From Enterobacter chuandaensis (lineage in GTDB: Bacteria > Pseudomonadota > Gammaproteobacteria > Enterobacterales > Enterobacteriaceae), in NCBI RefSeq assembly GCF_003594915.1, contig NZ_QZCS01000003.1, positions 62,001 to 126,000 of the forward strand: a stretch of DNA of 64,000 nt, written 5' to 3'. The notes under the pieces were generated by a model that saw only the letters and a list, made by a program, of their open reading frames with translations, searched no databases and had not been told where the DNA came from. Numbering within the stretch: position 1 is the first letter of the stretch; each line of letters begins with the position of its first letter. Below, piece after piece: positions 21,125 through 31,391 of the stretch. A program made the translations under genes and the position numbers.

Positions 21125-22591
21125 ATGCTACGTATCGCTAAAGAAGCACTGACGTTTGACGACGTCCTCCTCGTTCCCGCTCATTCCACCGTTCTGCCGA
21201 ATACTGCCGACCTCAGCACGCAGTTGACGAAAACCATTCGTCTGAACATTCCTATGCTCTCCGCGGCAATGGACACCGTGACGGAAGCGCGCCTGGCTAT
21301 CGCCCTGGCACAGGAAGGCGGCATTGGCTTTATCCACAAAAACATGTCTATCGAGCGTCAGGCGGAAGAAGTTCGCCGCGTGAAGAAGCATGAATCCGGT
21401 ATCGTGTCCGACCCTCAGACCGTACTGCCAACCACCACCCTGCACGAAGTGAAAGCCCTGACCGAACGTAACGGCTTTGCCGGCTATCCGGTAGTGACCG
21501 AAGACAATGAACTGGTCGGCATCATTACCGGTCGTGACGTGCGCTTCGTGACTGACCTGAACCAGCCTGTCAGCGTCTACATGACGCCAAAAGAGCGTCT
21601 GGTGACCGTCCGCGAAGGCGAAACCCGCGACGTGGTGCTGGCGAAAATGCACGAAAAACGCGTTGAGAAAGCGCTGGTTGTGGATGCTAACTTCCACCTG
21701 CGCGGCATGATCACCGTTAAAGATTTCCAGAAAGCTGAACGTAAACCAAACGCCTGTAAAGATGAGCATGGCCGTCTGCGCGTCGGCGCTGCGGTTGGCG
21801 CAGGTGCTGGTAACGAAGAGCGCGTTGACGCGCTGGTTGCTGCGGGCGTTGACGTGCTGCTGATTGACTCCTCACACGGCCACTCCGAAGGCGTGCTGCA
21901 ACGTATTCGTGATACCCGTGCTAAATACCCTGATCTGCAGATCATCGGCGGCAACGTGGCAACTGGCGCAGGCGCGCGTGCCCTGGCTGACGCTGGCTGC
22001 AGCGCGGTGAAAGTGGGTATCGGCCCTGGCTCTATCTGTACCACCCGTATCGTGACTGGCGTGGGCGTTCCGCAGATCACCGCGGTTTCTGACGCGGTTG
22101 AAGCGCTGGAAGGCACCGGTATTCCGGTTATCGCTGACGGCGGTATCCGCTTCTCTGGCGACATCGCCAAAGCCATCGCCGCGGGCGCTGCTGCCGTAAT
22201 GGTCGGCTCTATGCTCGCTGGTACCGAAGAATCCCCGGGCGAAATCGAACTCTACCAGGGCCGTTCCTACAAATCTTACCGTGGGATGGGCTCCCTGGGC
22301 GCGATGTCCAAAGGTTCCTCTGACCGTTACTTCCAGACCGATAACGCCGCTGACAAACTGGTACCGGAAGGTATCGAAGGCCGCGTTGCCTATAAAGGCC
22401 GTCTGAAAGAGATCATTCACCAGCAGATGGGCGGCCTGCGCTCCTGTATGGGTCTGACCGGCTGTGGTACCATTGACCTGCTGCGTACCAAAGCGGAATT
22501 CGTACGCATCAGCGGTGCGGGTATCCAGGAGAGCCACGTTCACGACGTGACGATCACCAAAGAGTCCCCGAACTACCGTCTGGGCTCCTGA
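21125..22591 (+). CDS. guaB: Inosine-5'-monophosphate dehydrogenase
   Basis: 488 residues from the ATG giving [16 protein letters not shown]; a TTG two codons upstream is unlikely. It oxidises IMP to XMP with NAD+, the first committed step to GMP. A TIM barrel is interrupted by a CBS-domain pair (about 93-205). The catalytic loop GPGSICTTR holds C305, and the flap RGMGSLGAM is intact. First gene of the guaBA operon; the spacer to guaA is longer than in E. coli because of an ERIC element. Confidence 0.97.
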   Translation: MLRIAKEALTFDDVLLVPAHSTVLPNTADLSTQLTKTIRLNIPMLSAAMDTVTEARLAIALAQEGGIGFIHKNMSIERQAEEVRRVKKHESGIVSDPQTVLPTTTLHEVKALTERNGFAGYPVVTEDNELVGIITGRDVRFVTDLNQPVSVYMTPKERLVTVREGETRDVVLAKMHEKRVEKALVVDANFHLRGMITVKDFQKAERKPNACKDEHGRLRVGAAVGAGAGNEERVDALVAAGVDVLLIDSSHGHSEGVLQRIRDTRAKYPDLQIIGGNVATGAGARALADAGCSAVKVGIGPGSICTTRIVTGVGVPQITAVSDAVEALEGTGIPVIADGGIRFSGDIAKAIAAGAAAVMVGSMLAGTEESPGEIELYQGRSYKSYRGMGSLGAMSKGSSDRYFQTDNAADKLVPEGIEGRVAYKGRLKEIIHQQMGGLRSCMGLTGCGTIDLLRTKAEFVRISGAGIQESHVHDVTITKESPNYRLGS

Positions 22592-22600
22592 TAAGTTTCC

Positions 22601-22752
22601 GCGCCCGATCCAGTTACTCTATGGATTTCGGGTTGCAGGAAGGCGGCAAGTCCATGAGACCCCGGGAGCATAGTTAACTATGTGACCGGGGCGAATGGAC
22701 GCAGCCAACGCACCTGCAGCCTGAAAGACGACGAGTAAATCGGGCGCTCTGT
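22601..22752 (+). other. Intercistronic hairpin of guaBA split by an ERIC element
   Basis: GCGCCCGAT at 22601-22609 pairs exactly with ATCGGGCGC at 22739-22747, followed by TCTGTTTTT. The arms bracket the ERIC element almost exactly. This suggests that a short guaB–guaA stem-loop with a T-rich tail was opened at its loop by the insertion. Confidence 0.55.
22615..22737 (+). repeat. ERIC (enterobacterial repetitive intergenic consensus) element
   Basis: About 123 bp with the ERIC hallmarks: terminal inverted repeats (TACTC…GAGTA), the central palindrome CCCCGGGAGCATAG…CTATGTGACCGGGG, and the segment GCAGCCAACGCACCTGCAGC that nearly matches the published consensus. The whole unit can fold into one long hairpin. 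It lies within the guaBA transcript and could affect guaA expression or mRNA processing. Confidence 0.88.
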
Positions 22753-22783
22753 TTTTGTTTCTCTTGCCTCGGAATTAGCGTCA

Positions 22784-24361
22784 ATGACGGAAAACATTCA
22801 TAAACATCGCATTCTCATCCTGGACTTCGGTTCTCAGTACACTCAGCTGGTGGCGCGTCGCGTGCGTGAGCTGGGCGTTTACTGTGAGCTGTGGGCGTGG
22901 GATGTCACGGAAGCACAGATTCGCGAATTCAATCCAAGCGGCATCATCCTGTCCGGTGGCCCGGAAAGCACCACCGAAGCGAACAGCCCGCGCGCGCCGC
23001 AGTATGTGTTCGAAGCGGGCGTGCCGGTATTCGGCGTGTGCTACGGTATGCAGACCATGGCAATGCAGCTGGGCGGCCACGTAGAAGGCTCTAACGAGCG
23101 CGAATTTGGCTACGCGCAGGTAGAAGTGGTCACCGACAGCGCGCTGGTGCGCGGTATCGAAGACTCCCTGACCGCAGACGGCAAACCGCTGCTGGACGTG
23201 TGGATGAGCCACGGCGATAAAGTCACCGCCATCCCGTCTGACTTCGTGACCGTTGCCAGCACCGAAAGCTGCCCGTTCGCCATCATGGCGAACGAAGAAA
23301 AACGCTTCTACGGCGTGCAGTTCCACCCGGAAGTGACCCACACCCGTCAGGGTATGCGCATGCTGGAGCGCTTCGTGCGTGACATCTGCCAGTGTGAAGC
23401 CCTGTGGACCCCGGCCAAAATCATCGACGACGCCGTTGAGCGTATCCGCCAGCAGGTTGGCGATGACAAAGTGATCCTCGGCCTCTCCGGCGGCGTGGAC
23501 TCCTCCGTGACCGCGATGCTGCTGCACCGCGCCATCGGCAAAAACCTGACCTGCGTTTTCGTGGACAACGGCCTGCTGCGTCTGAACGAAGCGAAGCAGG
23601 TCATGGACATGTTCGGCGACCACTTCGGTCTGAACATCGTTCACGTGGAAGGCGAGCAGCGCTTCCTGGACGCGCTGAAAGGCGAGAACGATCCGGAAGC
23701 CAAGCGTAAGATCATCGGCCGTGTGTTCGTGGAAGTGTTCGACGAAGAAGCGCTGAAGCTGGACGACGTGAAGTGGCTGGCGCAGGGCACCATCTACCCT
23801 GATGTGATCGAATCCGCGGCCTCCGCTACCGGTAAAGCACACGTCATCAAATCTCACCACAACGTGGGCGGCCTGCCGAAAGAGATGAAGATGGGTCTGG
23901 TTGAACCGCTGCGCGAGCTGTTCAAAGACGAAGTGCGTAAGATCGGCCTGGAACTGGGTCTGCCGTACGACATGCTCTACCGTCACCCGTTCCCGGGCCC
24001 GGGTCTGGGCGTGCGCGTGCTGGGCGAAGTGAAGAAAGAGTACTGCGACCTGCTGCGTCGCGCGGACGCGATCTTCATCGAAGAGCTGCACAAAGCTGAC
24101 CTGTACAACAAGGTAAGCCAGGCGTTCACCGTGTTCCTGCCGGTTCGCTCCGTCGGCGTGATGGGCGATGGCCGTAAGTACGACTGGGTGGTTTCCCTGC
24201 GTGCGGTGGAAACCATCGACTTCATGACCGCGCACTGGGCGCACCTGCCGTATGACTTCCTGGGCCGCGTGTCTAACCGCATCATCAACGAAGTGAACGG
24301 TATTTCCCGCGTGGTGTATGACATCAGCGGTAAACCACCGGCTACGATTGAGTGGGAATGA
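22784..24361 (+). CDS. guaA: GMP synthase (glutamine-hydrolysing)
   Basis: 525 residues, the E. coli length. The N-terminal class I amidotransferase domain has nucleophile C86 (GVCYGMQ) and a downstream His/Glu pair (FHPEVTH). The ATP-pyrophosphatase domain has the P-loop SGGVDSS at about 235-241, followed by a C-terminal dimerisation domain. It converts XMP to GMP with glutamine and ATP. It is cotranscribed with guaB across the ERIC-containing spacer and followed by a strong terminator. Very strong codon bias (CTG, GGC, AAA) fits high expression. Confidence 0.97.
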   Translation: MTENIHKHRILILDFGSQYTQLVARRVRELGVYCELWAWDVTEAQIREFNPSGIILSGGPESTTEANSPRAPQYVFEAGVPVFGVCYGMQTMAMQLGGHVEGSNEREFGYAQVEVVTDSALVRGIEDSLTADGKPLLDVWMSHGDKVTAIPSDFVTVASTESCPFAIMANEEKRFYGVQFHPEVTHTRQGMRMLERFVRDICQCEALWTPAKIIDDAVERIRQQVGDDKVILGLSGGVDSSVTAMLLHRAIGKNLTCVFVDNGLLRLNEAKQVMDMFGDHFGLNIVHVEGEQRFLDALKGENDPEAKRKIIGRVFVEVFDEEALKLDDVKWLAQGTIYPDVIESAASATGKAHVIKSHHNVGGLPKEMKMGLVEPLRELFKDEVRKIGLELGLPYDMLYRHPFPGPGLGVRVLGEVKKEYCDLLRRADAIFIEELHKADLYNKVSQAFTVFLPVRSVGVMGDGRKYDWVVSLRAVETIDFMTAHWAHLPYDFLGRVSNRIINEVNGISRVVYDISGKPPATIEWE

Positions 24362-24408
24362 TTTCCCAACCGGAAACGTCTGGTAGTAACAGGTTCTAAA
24401 TTATCTCT

Positions 24409-24435
24409 AAGCCCGCGGATTGCGGGCTTTTTTTT
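24409..24435 (+). terminator. Rho-independent terminator after guaA
   Basis: An 8-bp stem AAGCCCGC/GCGGGCTT, loop GGATT, then eight T's. It ends the guaBA transcript and marks the left edge of the accessory region. Confidence 0.9.
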
Positions 24436-24507
24436 GGGATGTGGCTGGCAACACCATGTCAGGTTAGTGCCAGGAGCGGGCGCAATGTAAGGCTTACCAT
24501 TAAATTC

Positions 24508-24726
24508 TTATTCGATGCGTTCCACATTTGGATGACGATCGGTTGCGGCTTCATGGAAAATGTCACCCAGCCAGCCGGCAATCTCTCCTTCAGTCATATC
24601 GTCTGGAATAGCGATGTCATAGAGCCGAGAAAACTTTCTCTCCGTCAGGTCAGCACGAAATACCAGCCACCGATCATGCTTACGTTGAACGCCAATATGC
24701 CGTCCAAAAACGTTATATATCAGCAT
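24508..24726 (-). CDS. Small conserved hypothetical protein, DUF7661-like
   Basis: 72 residues from an ATG with GGAG seven bases upstream; an in-frame TTG two codons earlier would sit on the ribosome-binding site. The sequence starts MLIYNVFGRHIGVQR and ends with the acidic WLGDIFHEAATDRH. It resembles a family of about 70-residue proteins labelled DUF7661, recalled from memory rather than searched. Soluble, no signal peptide, function unknown. It lies alone on the minus strand. Confidence 0.6.
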   Translation of the reverse strand: MLIYNVFGRHIGVQRKHDRWLVFRADLTERKFSRLYDIAIPDDMTEGEIAGWLGDIFHEAATDRHPNVERIE

Positions 24727-24820
24727 ATACAATCTCCGATCATGCTAATGAGTTCCTGCATCTATGATACATACGTCAGATCAGGCCAGAGAGTGAATCG
24801 TACAAATATGAAAGGTCAGC

Positions 24821-24844
24821 GTCCGCACCTCGCTCACAGTGGAC
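24821..24844. repeat. Copy 1 of a short GTCCGC…GCGGAC hairpin repeat
   Basis: GTCCGCACCTCGCTCACAGTGGAC: imperfect inverted repeat with the CTCGCTCA loop shared with copies at 25645 and 26245. It lies upstream of the broken LysE gene. Confidence 0.5.
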
Positions 24845-24966
24845 ATCATGCTTCTGTATCTGCTCTGTCTGCTCTGTGCCTGCAGCAGACGCTGCAGTGT
24901 ATTCCACTTTCGGCTCGAATCGGACTGAGGTAACGTAGCAGAAATATTTATCCGGACTCAACCAAG

Positions 24967-25620
24967 ATGCCTTCCATAGAAACGTTTATCTCTTTTCTTC
25001 TCGCGCTGACGCTTCTGGAGATTTCTCCGGGGCCAGACATGATGCTAACTATCGCCAGAGGCGTCGGTCAGGGAAGACGTATTGCACTGTTTACGGTACT
25101 GGGTAATGTATTTGTAGCGGGTTTTGTGCAGGTTTCTTTTCTTGTCCTCGGGCTGGTAGCCGTTGTTCATGCCTGGCCGGTTGCACTAGATCTGTTAAGG
25201 TGGGCTGGTGCGGCTTATCTGATGTGGCTGGGCATAAAAATGATTGCGACTTCAGGCACAGACACGCGGCTGCGAAAAACGGCCAAAATTTCTGACTGGA
25301 GTGCCGTTAAGGAAGGCGCCCTGAACAGCCTGACTAACCCAAAATCCCTGCTGTTCATGTTTGCTTTTCTTCCTCAGTTTGTCGATCTTGCTGCGGGTCC
25401 TGTCTGACTGCAATTGCTTGTTCTGGGTAGTATCCAGAAGCTGGCAGGAATTATTTTCCTGGGGTCAGTCGCGATGGCATCAGGGACATTTGGAAACTGG
25501 CTAAGTAAACACCCTGGCTTTTTCAAATGGCAGGAACGATTTACAGGTGTTGTCATGATAGGCCTCGGTATCCGCATGTTGTTTAGCGGGTCTGGAGTCG
25601 TATCGAAATCTTCCAGTTAA
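24967..25620 (+). pseudogene. LysE/RhtB-family amino-acid exporter interrupted by an in-frame TGA
   Basis: The first 146 codons encode a typical LysE-family start (LLALTLLEISPGPDMMLTIARGVGQG, then NSLTNPKSLLFMFAFLPQFV). Codon 147 (25405-25407) is TGA. The same frame then continues without a shift (LQLLVLGSIQKLAGIIFLG) to a stop at 25618-25620, giving the family length of about 217 codons. A single TGG-to-TGA change explains it, because tryptophan or another residue is expected there. The product would lose its last two membrane helices. It is either a recent pseudogene or a sequencing error. Members export amino acids such as homoserine or lysine. Confidence 0.85.
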
Positions 25621-25644
25621 GTTTTACCGAAAGGGTAAACCCAG

Positions 25645-25671
25645 TGTCCGCTCTTCGCTCAGAGTGGGCCT
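25645..25671. repeat. Copy 2 of the short hairpin repeat
   Basis: TGTCCGCTCTTCGCTCAGAG followed by TGGGCCT: the same layout as the copies at 24821 and 26245, with an eroded right arm. It lies just after the broken LysE gene. Confidence 0.45.
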
Positions 25672-25684
25672 TCAACTCAGTGGG

Positions 25685-25714
25685 AATGTCCGCTCCGTGC
25701 CAGGAGCGGACATT
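25685..25714. repeat. Perfect 12-bp stem-loop, variant of the GTCCGC repeat
   Basis: AATGTCCGCTCC (25685-25696) pairs exactly with 25703-25714 around the loop GTGCCA. It sits between the convergent LysE remnant and the GNAT gene and could act as a bidirectional terminator, although neither side has a long T-run. A half-copy (GTGCCAGGAGCGGGC) lies near 24470. Confidence 0.6.
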
Positions 25715-25732
25715 TACGAAATGAATCATTGC

Positions 25733-26173
25733 TTAAACGCAGCGAAGTTTTTCTAATCTAATATCGGATTCGCTCACATTTTCTTTCTCAACCCAGCCCA
25801 GCCGCCTGTAAAATTCTGCCGCACGACTGTTTTTGTCGGTTTCAAGCCAGGCAACCTCATGATGTTTGAATAATTCCTGCTCTGCGAGTTCAACAAGGCT
25901 GCGACCTACACCTCTGCTTTCATATTCAGGAAGAACAAAGGCTGCAAAAAGAGAACCTTCATCGAGTATAATCATCGAAAAACCAATCACTTTGCAGCCA
26001 TCTACGGCAACCCATGCGCAACGACCCTCTTTGATCATACTGCTCACGGTATTTTCGGTGATGCCCATCTCTCGCATTTCTTCACGGCTCAGATGATTTT
26101 CGGCGACTGATGTTCTGACAGTGAAAATCCCTTCAACGTCAGACAATTGAGCTGGTCTTATATGTATATTCAT
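25733..26173 (-). CDS. GNAT-family N-acetyltransferase
   Basis: 146 residues covering one complete GNAT fold: N-terminal strand NIHIRPAQLSDVEGIF, a central IGFSMIILDEGSLFAAFVLPEY, the acetyl-CoA pyrophosphate loop ESRGVGRSLV (about 85-94), and the C-terminal AAEFYRRLGWVEKE. It transfers an acetyl group from acetyl-CoA to an amine; the substrate is unknown. It stands alone on the minus strand in the repeat-rich accessory patch. Confidence 0.8.
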   Translation of the reverse strand: MNIHIRPAQLSDVEGIFTVRTSVAENHLSREEMREMGITENTVSSMIKEGRCAWVAVDGCKVIGFSMIILDEGSLFAAFVLPEYESRGVGRSLVELAEQELFKHHEVAWLETDKNSRAAEFYRRLGWVEKENVSESDIRLEKLRCV

Positions 26174-26520
26174 TAGTCTTATTCCATGTATGACGAAGAT
26201 AAATTTTAACCATATCCTTTACAGAATGATTGAACTTTAAGCGAAATGTCCGTTCCTCGCTCAGAGCGGACCTAACCCGCCCCACAAGCCCACTCCGTTT
26301 AGAGCATAGTAGTTCAGGTCTCTAAAATCGCATGACTCACCGGGATAGGGCCCTTACAATTGCCTCCGAGCCGAACTTTCGACGACTGTTTAAGTCGGAA
26401 AAAAACCATACGGGGCATATCCTGTTGAAACTCAGAACCCTCCAGGGTTGTTCACCATCATGATGGTTCCACCGCACCCCGTGCAAAGCCGACACGCATT
26501 AACCAACGGAGATTATCATC
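26174..26520. other. 347-bp spacer without a gene
   Basis: Holds copy 3 of the hairpin repeat (26245-26272), an inverted-repeat-like stretch around 26375-26400 and an A-run (26399-26404). It leads to the ribosome-binding site of the YcgJ-like gene. No promoter could be assigned with confidence and no credible reading frame was found. Confidence 0.5.
26245..26272. repeat. Copy 3 of the short hairpin repeat
   Basis: AATGTCCGTTCCTCGCTCAG followed by AGCGGACC: same left arm as the stem at 25685 and same CTCGCTCA loop as the copy at 24821. Confidence 0.5.
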
Positions 26521-26883
26521 TTGAACAAGGCAATACTCGCATGCTCTGTGGCCGCGCTGCTGGCCGTGTCCGCCATGTCCGCTCAGGCCAGGACCCCCGC
26601 CAGGCTCAAGTCGCCAGTATCGGGCGTGCTCTGCGACCGATATGTATGCGCGAATGACAAGGGATTATCCCGCGATTTGACAGAGACGTATCTCGGTAAG
26701 AAGGCTGCTGCAAACGATGTGTTCACGTCGAGCAATGTCGATCTGACCGAATTCACCTTTGCCAACGGTATTTTCTGCGATGTGAAGGAACGACTGTGCC
26801 GTGAAGATCGCTATTATGGCGCGAACGGACAGCGCTCCGGGGCTATATCTAAAAAGTACACAAAGCTGCTCTTTGGCGAATAA
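26521..26883 (+). CDS. YcgJ-like secreted protein (Fels-1 prophage protein-like)
   Basis: 120 residues from a TTG start with GGAGA about nine bases upstream; no ATG gives a complete signal peptide. A signal peptide (1-23, cleaved after SAQA) precedes a small mature domain with four cysteines (VLCDRYVCAND; GIFCDVKERLCRED) that probably form disulfides in the periplasm. The CDRYVC motif and length match E. coli YcgJ and the Fels-1 prophage family (PF05666), whose function is unknown. It lies between a GNAT gene and a broken flavoprotein gene. Confidence 0.75.
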   Translation: MNKAILACSVAALLAVSAMSAQARTPARLKSPVSGVLCDRYVCANDKGLSRDLTETYLGKKAAANDVFTSSNVDLTEFTFANGIFCDVKERLCREDRYYGANGQRSGAISKKYTKLLFGE

Positions 26884-27100
26884 TGGTGATGGAAAGAGAC
26901 CACAGGAAAAGAGTACGTTATAGGGATATAAATTATATTTTGTAGCGTACATTATAAATTATGATGTGATTGTCAAAATTAAATTTCTAGTTAAAAGTTG
27001 TATTGCGGAATATTACTCTGTTACTACCCTTTAGCTGAGCGTAACAGTGAAGCGGTCTGGTTACGTGAATTCCCATTCACTACCATGAGCGAATAAAGGA

Positions 27101-28296
27101 ATGAAAAACCGCATAATGATTGTCGGCGGCGGCACGGGAGGAACCATTGTTGCCAACCTGCTGGCCAGAAATTACGACGTGAAATTGCTGCCGGTCAGGT
27201 AGAGCTGGTACTGATTTCCGAATCACCGGTGCATTACTACAAACCCGCGTTTATGTACGTCGCGTTTAACCTCTTCCATCATCATGAGCTGGCCCGGCCT
27301 GAACGGCAGTTACTGAGTCCGGAAATTCGATTTATTACCGATAAGATTGAGTCGTTCGATTTTAAACAGCGTCGACTGTACGGGGCCAGTAAGCAACATT
27401 ACGACTGGGATCTGCTGGTTATCGCAACCGGCTGCACGCCTTTCCCGCAAAAAATCCCTGGCCTTGCCGAAGCGGGCGACCATTTTTATCAATACGCGGC
27501 GGCAAGAGAATTAGCGTATAAACTCTCCACCATTAAAAAGGGGCGAATATTTATTACCGTCTCTTTCCCGGAAACGCCGAATGTTCCCCATCAGTGCGGC
27601 ATCGCCCCTATTGAAACCACGCTTATGGTTGACGACTATCTGCGCCAGCGCGGCGTACGTAATCAGGTTGAGATTGTTTATACCTATCCGACCGTCGCGC
27701 AGCTGCTGCGAAACTGCCTGTTCCTGCAGCGTCCGGTTGGGGAGGCGCTGGGCGATATTTTTGCTGCCAAAGGGATACAGCATCAGCGCGGCTTTACCTT
27801 AAGCCATGTCGATCCTGACAGCAAAATTGCCTATTCCGCCGAGGGCGACTCGCAGAACTTCGACATCCTGATGGCAACGCCTCCCATCAGGGCGGTCGAA
27901 GCGGTGCGTAATACGGGACTCAGTGAGGTTCAGAACGGTGAAGGCTGGCTGCCGACGGATCACCAAACGCTGGGCGTCTACGGCCTGGAAGGGGTGTATG
28001 TGATCGGCGATACCGTTGACCTCCCGATCAGTAAAGCCGGGGGATCGTGCCACAACCAGGCTCCGATCGTTGCCGATAACATTGTGGCGGAGCTGTACGG
28101 CAGACCGCCCGGAAGCGGTAACCATTATGATGGACGGGTTCAGGCCGTTGCGCAGATGGGGCTCTGGGCCGGTATGCCGTTGGTGTATGACTATCGCAAT
28201 GACGTGACGCCCATGCCTGCGACGAAACTCGGCGGCATGCTGCGAAACGGTTTTAACCGTGGTCTCTATTGGGGTGTCGTGAGGGGGATGTTCTAA
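27101..28296 (+). pseudogene. Sulfide:quinone oxidoreductase-like flavoprotein with a one-base frameshift
   Basis: From the ATG at 27101 the frame reads MKNRIMIVGGGTGGTIVANLLAR and meets TAG at 27200. From 27175 another frame carries the expected continuation RREIAAGQVELVLISESPVHYYKP and runs intact to 28296. Adding one A in the AAA run near 27169-27171 would restore a single frame of about 398 residues. The FAD-binding GGGTGG motif, VIATGC, HQCGIAP and GVYVIGDTVDLP match the SQR/FCSD-like family that passes electrons from sulfide or other reductants to quinone. A DUF1641 gene overlaps its stop, a known pairing. Recent pseudogene or base-calling error. Confidence 0.8.
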
Positions 28297-28676
28297 TGAG
28301 TGAACAGGAACTGTTACTTAAAAGCCTTGCCCCGCTGATGGCAGGCAATCGCCTGAATAATTTGGTTGATCTGCTGGCCTTAGCAGCAGACATGCTGGAA
28401 ATGACCGACAGCGCGATGGTCGAAAAGCTGGCTGGCGTATTTGAAGATGTGGTAACCGTCGGTTGGGAAGGGGGAACCGCGCTACGCATGGCCTGGGGAG
28501 AGCAAATTAACCGGGAAGGGGATATTTCGCTTCGGCAGGTGTTTGCCATGCTCAACGATCCTGATACCCGCCGCGGCATCATGCTTTTACTGCGGGTGTT
28601 ACAGATTACGGGGCAACGTCTGAATTCCCTCTATTCCGTCAGTTATTCTGATTGCCCCGAGATAAGAAGCCGTTAA
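28296..28676 (+). CDS. DUF1641 family protein
   Basis: 126 residues from the ATG in the TAATG overlap with the flavoprotein gene. An all-helical sequence (LVDLLALAADMLEMTDSAMVEKLAGVFEDV) fits DUF1641 (PF07849). These genes commonly accompany SQR-like flavoproteins; a membrane-associated or assembly role is presumed but not shown. Its stop-start overlap implies translational coupling to a gene that is frameshifted here, so it may be poorly expressed. Confidence 0.75.
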   Translation: MSEQELLLKSLAPLMAGNRLNNLVDLLALAADMLEMTDSAMVEKLAGVFEDVVTVGWEGGTALRMAWGEQINREGDISLRQVFAMLNDPDTRRGIMLLLRVLQITGQRLNSLYSVSYSDCPEIRSR

Positions 28677-28699
28677 TGTCTGGCTAATGCTCTTCAGGC

Positions 28700-28729
28700 G
28701 GCCGGGTATCGTCTATACCTTACCCGGCC
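28700..28729. repeat. GC-rich inverted repeat between DUF1641 and the iol regulator
   Basis: GGCCGGGTA (28700-28708) pairs with TACCCGGCC (28721-28729) around a 12-nt loop. It belongs with the GGGT…ACCC palindromes elsewhere in the window and separates two convergent genes, where it could terminate both. Confidence 0.6.
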
Positions 28730-28748
28730 CACCAAACGGCATTGGGGG

Positions 28749-29582
28749 CTATTTCTCCCCGCCACCCAACCTATACGCCAGCGCCACCACCAGCGACTGC
28801 ACCAGGCACAGCGTCGCCGACTGAGACCGGAACGCGTCCACCTGCGCCTCTTTCACCACAAAGCAGAGATCGCTGAATGTCGCGAGCGGGCTGATCTGGC
28901 TGTCCGTAATCACGATCTGCCGCGCGCCAACGCTGGCAGCGGTTTCGCTGACCATCACCGTCTCTTCCGCGTACGGCGAGAAGCTGATCGACACCACGAT
29001 GTCGCGCGCCTTAATGCGGCTGATCTGCTCGCGCAGCATCCCGCCCATGCCGTCGAGCAGGATAGGGCGGCATTCCAGGTGGCTCAGGGCGTAGGTGAGG
29101 TAGGCCGCGACGCTAAAGGAGCGGCGCAGCCCGGCGATGTAGATGGTGTCGGCGTCGGCCAGCAGCTGCACCGCGCGCTCCAGCATTTCCGGCTCTGCAC
29201 GGGCGGCCAGCTGCTGTAGCGCCTGCGCGTTCGAGCGGGCGAACTCCTGCAGGATATCGAGCGGCGTTTCCGGCACGGCCTCGCTCTCCATCTCCCGGAA
29301 CAGCCGGGCGCGGTCGCTGTAGCTGGCGGTCTCCTCCACCAGGTTCATGCGAAACAGCTGTTTCATTTCGTTAAAGCCGGTGAAGTCAAAGGCGTTGGCA
29401 AAGCGGATCAGCGTTGAGGGCGGCACGTCGGCGCGCTCGGCAATGACGGCAACCGTATCAAAGGCCACGCTGTTTGTGTTATCCAGCACGTAGCGGGAGA
29501 CCTGCTGCAGCCTCTTGCTCAGGCTATCGTAGCGATCGCGGATTTGTTGCTGCAGTTCGTTCAGGCTGGTTGCTGTCGTCAT
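28749..29582 (-). CDS. iolR: RpiR-family transcriptional regulator of the inositol locus (IolR-type)
   Basis: 277 residues from the ATG preceded by GGGGGATAAC; a frame extension upstream to 29684 adds unrelated sequence. An N-terminal HTH_6 domain (about 1-80, DVPPSTLIRFANAFDFTGFNEMKQLFR) is followed by a SIS sugar-isomerase fold (about 125-265, IYIAGLRRSFSVAAYLTY). RpiR-type IolR of Salmonella represses the iol genes and responds to an inositol breakdown intermediate. Divergent orientation from iolA across 292 bp supports the same job. Symbol assigned by family and context. Confidence 0.82.
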   Translation of the reverse strand: MTTATSLNELQQQIRDRYDSLSKRLQQVSRYVLDNTNSVAFDTVAVIAERADVPPSTLIRFANAFDFTGFNEMKQLFRMNLVEETASYSDRARLFREMESEAVPETPLDILQEFARSNAQALQQLAARAEPEMLERAVQLLADADTIYIAGLRRSFSVAAYLTYALSHLECRPILLDGMGGMLREQISRIKARDIVVSISFSPYAEETVMVSETAASVGARQIVITDSQISPLATFSDLCFVVKEAQVDAFRSQSATLCLVQSLVVALAYRLGGGEK

Positions 29583-29792
29583 GTTATCCCCCAAATACAG
29601 TCTTATGATTCTAAACGCAAAACCGCGCCTTTTAAATGTCGGCCATCCATCTGGCAACAAAAATGAAACAGAAGCTTCAGTCATTTCCTCGCCCGAAATT
29701 CCTTAATAGCGCACGCGGCGTCAGTGTTGTTGCCTGTTAACATAAAAATCCATCCTTGATCACAATAATCATCATTTATTTTATTTCAACTT

Positions 29793-29820
29793 AAAATGGA
29801 ATATTTGTTTCATATATAGT
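29793..29820 (+). promoter_or_regulatory. Candidate iol operator/promoter element upstream of iolA
   Basis: A 28-bp AT-rich stretch beginning AAAATGGAATATTTGTTTC matches 22 of 28 positions with the stretch at 33575-33602 before iolG. Both lie 40-80 bp before a start codon. It is a candidate IolR operator, or a shared promoter core. Confidence 0.5.
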
Positions 29821-29874
29821 GTTCAGTACACAGTGTTCAGGTAACAGTCACGTATCAACAGCGAGAGGTTAAGG

Positions 29875-31380
<1,506 letters not shown>

Positions 31381-31391
31381 CAGGAGGCGTT

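Noticed and set aside
22781-24244. A 487-codon open frame antisense to guaA
   Set aside because: It is a by-product of GC-rich codon bias in guaA. It has no ribosome-binding site, its translation is rich in His/Arg/Gln without family character, and guaA is fully conserved.
24439-24933. A 164-codon + strand frame over the small DUF7661-like gene
   Set aside because: No ribosome-binding site, no family character, and it crosses a repeat; the opposite-strand gene has a good start and a recognisable pattern.
25405-25407. TGA in the LysE gene as a selenocysteine codon
   Set aside because: LysE exporters are not selenoproteins and no SECIS-like hairpin could be seen immediately after the codon; a nonsense change is simpler.
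27101-27230. Programmed frameshift in the SQR-like gene
   Set aside because: The site has only a short A-run (AAA), no slippery heptamer and no downstream structure; the shift point is only about 25 codons from the start.
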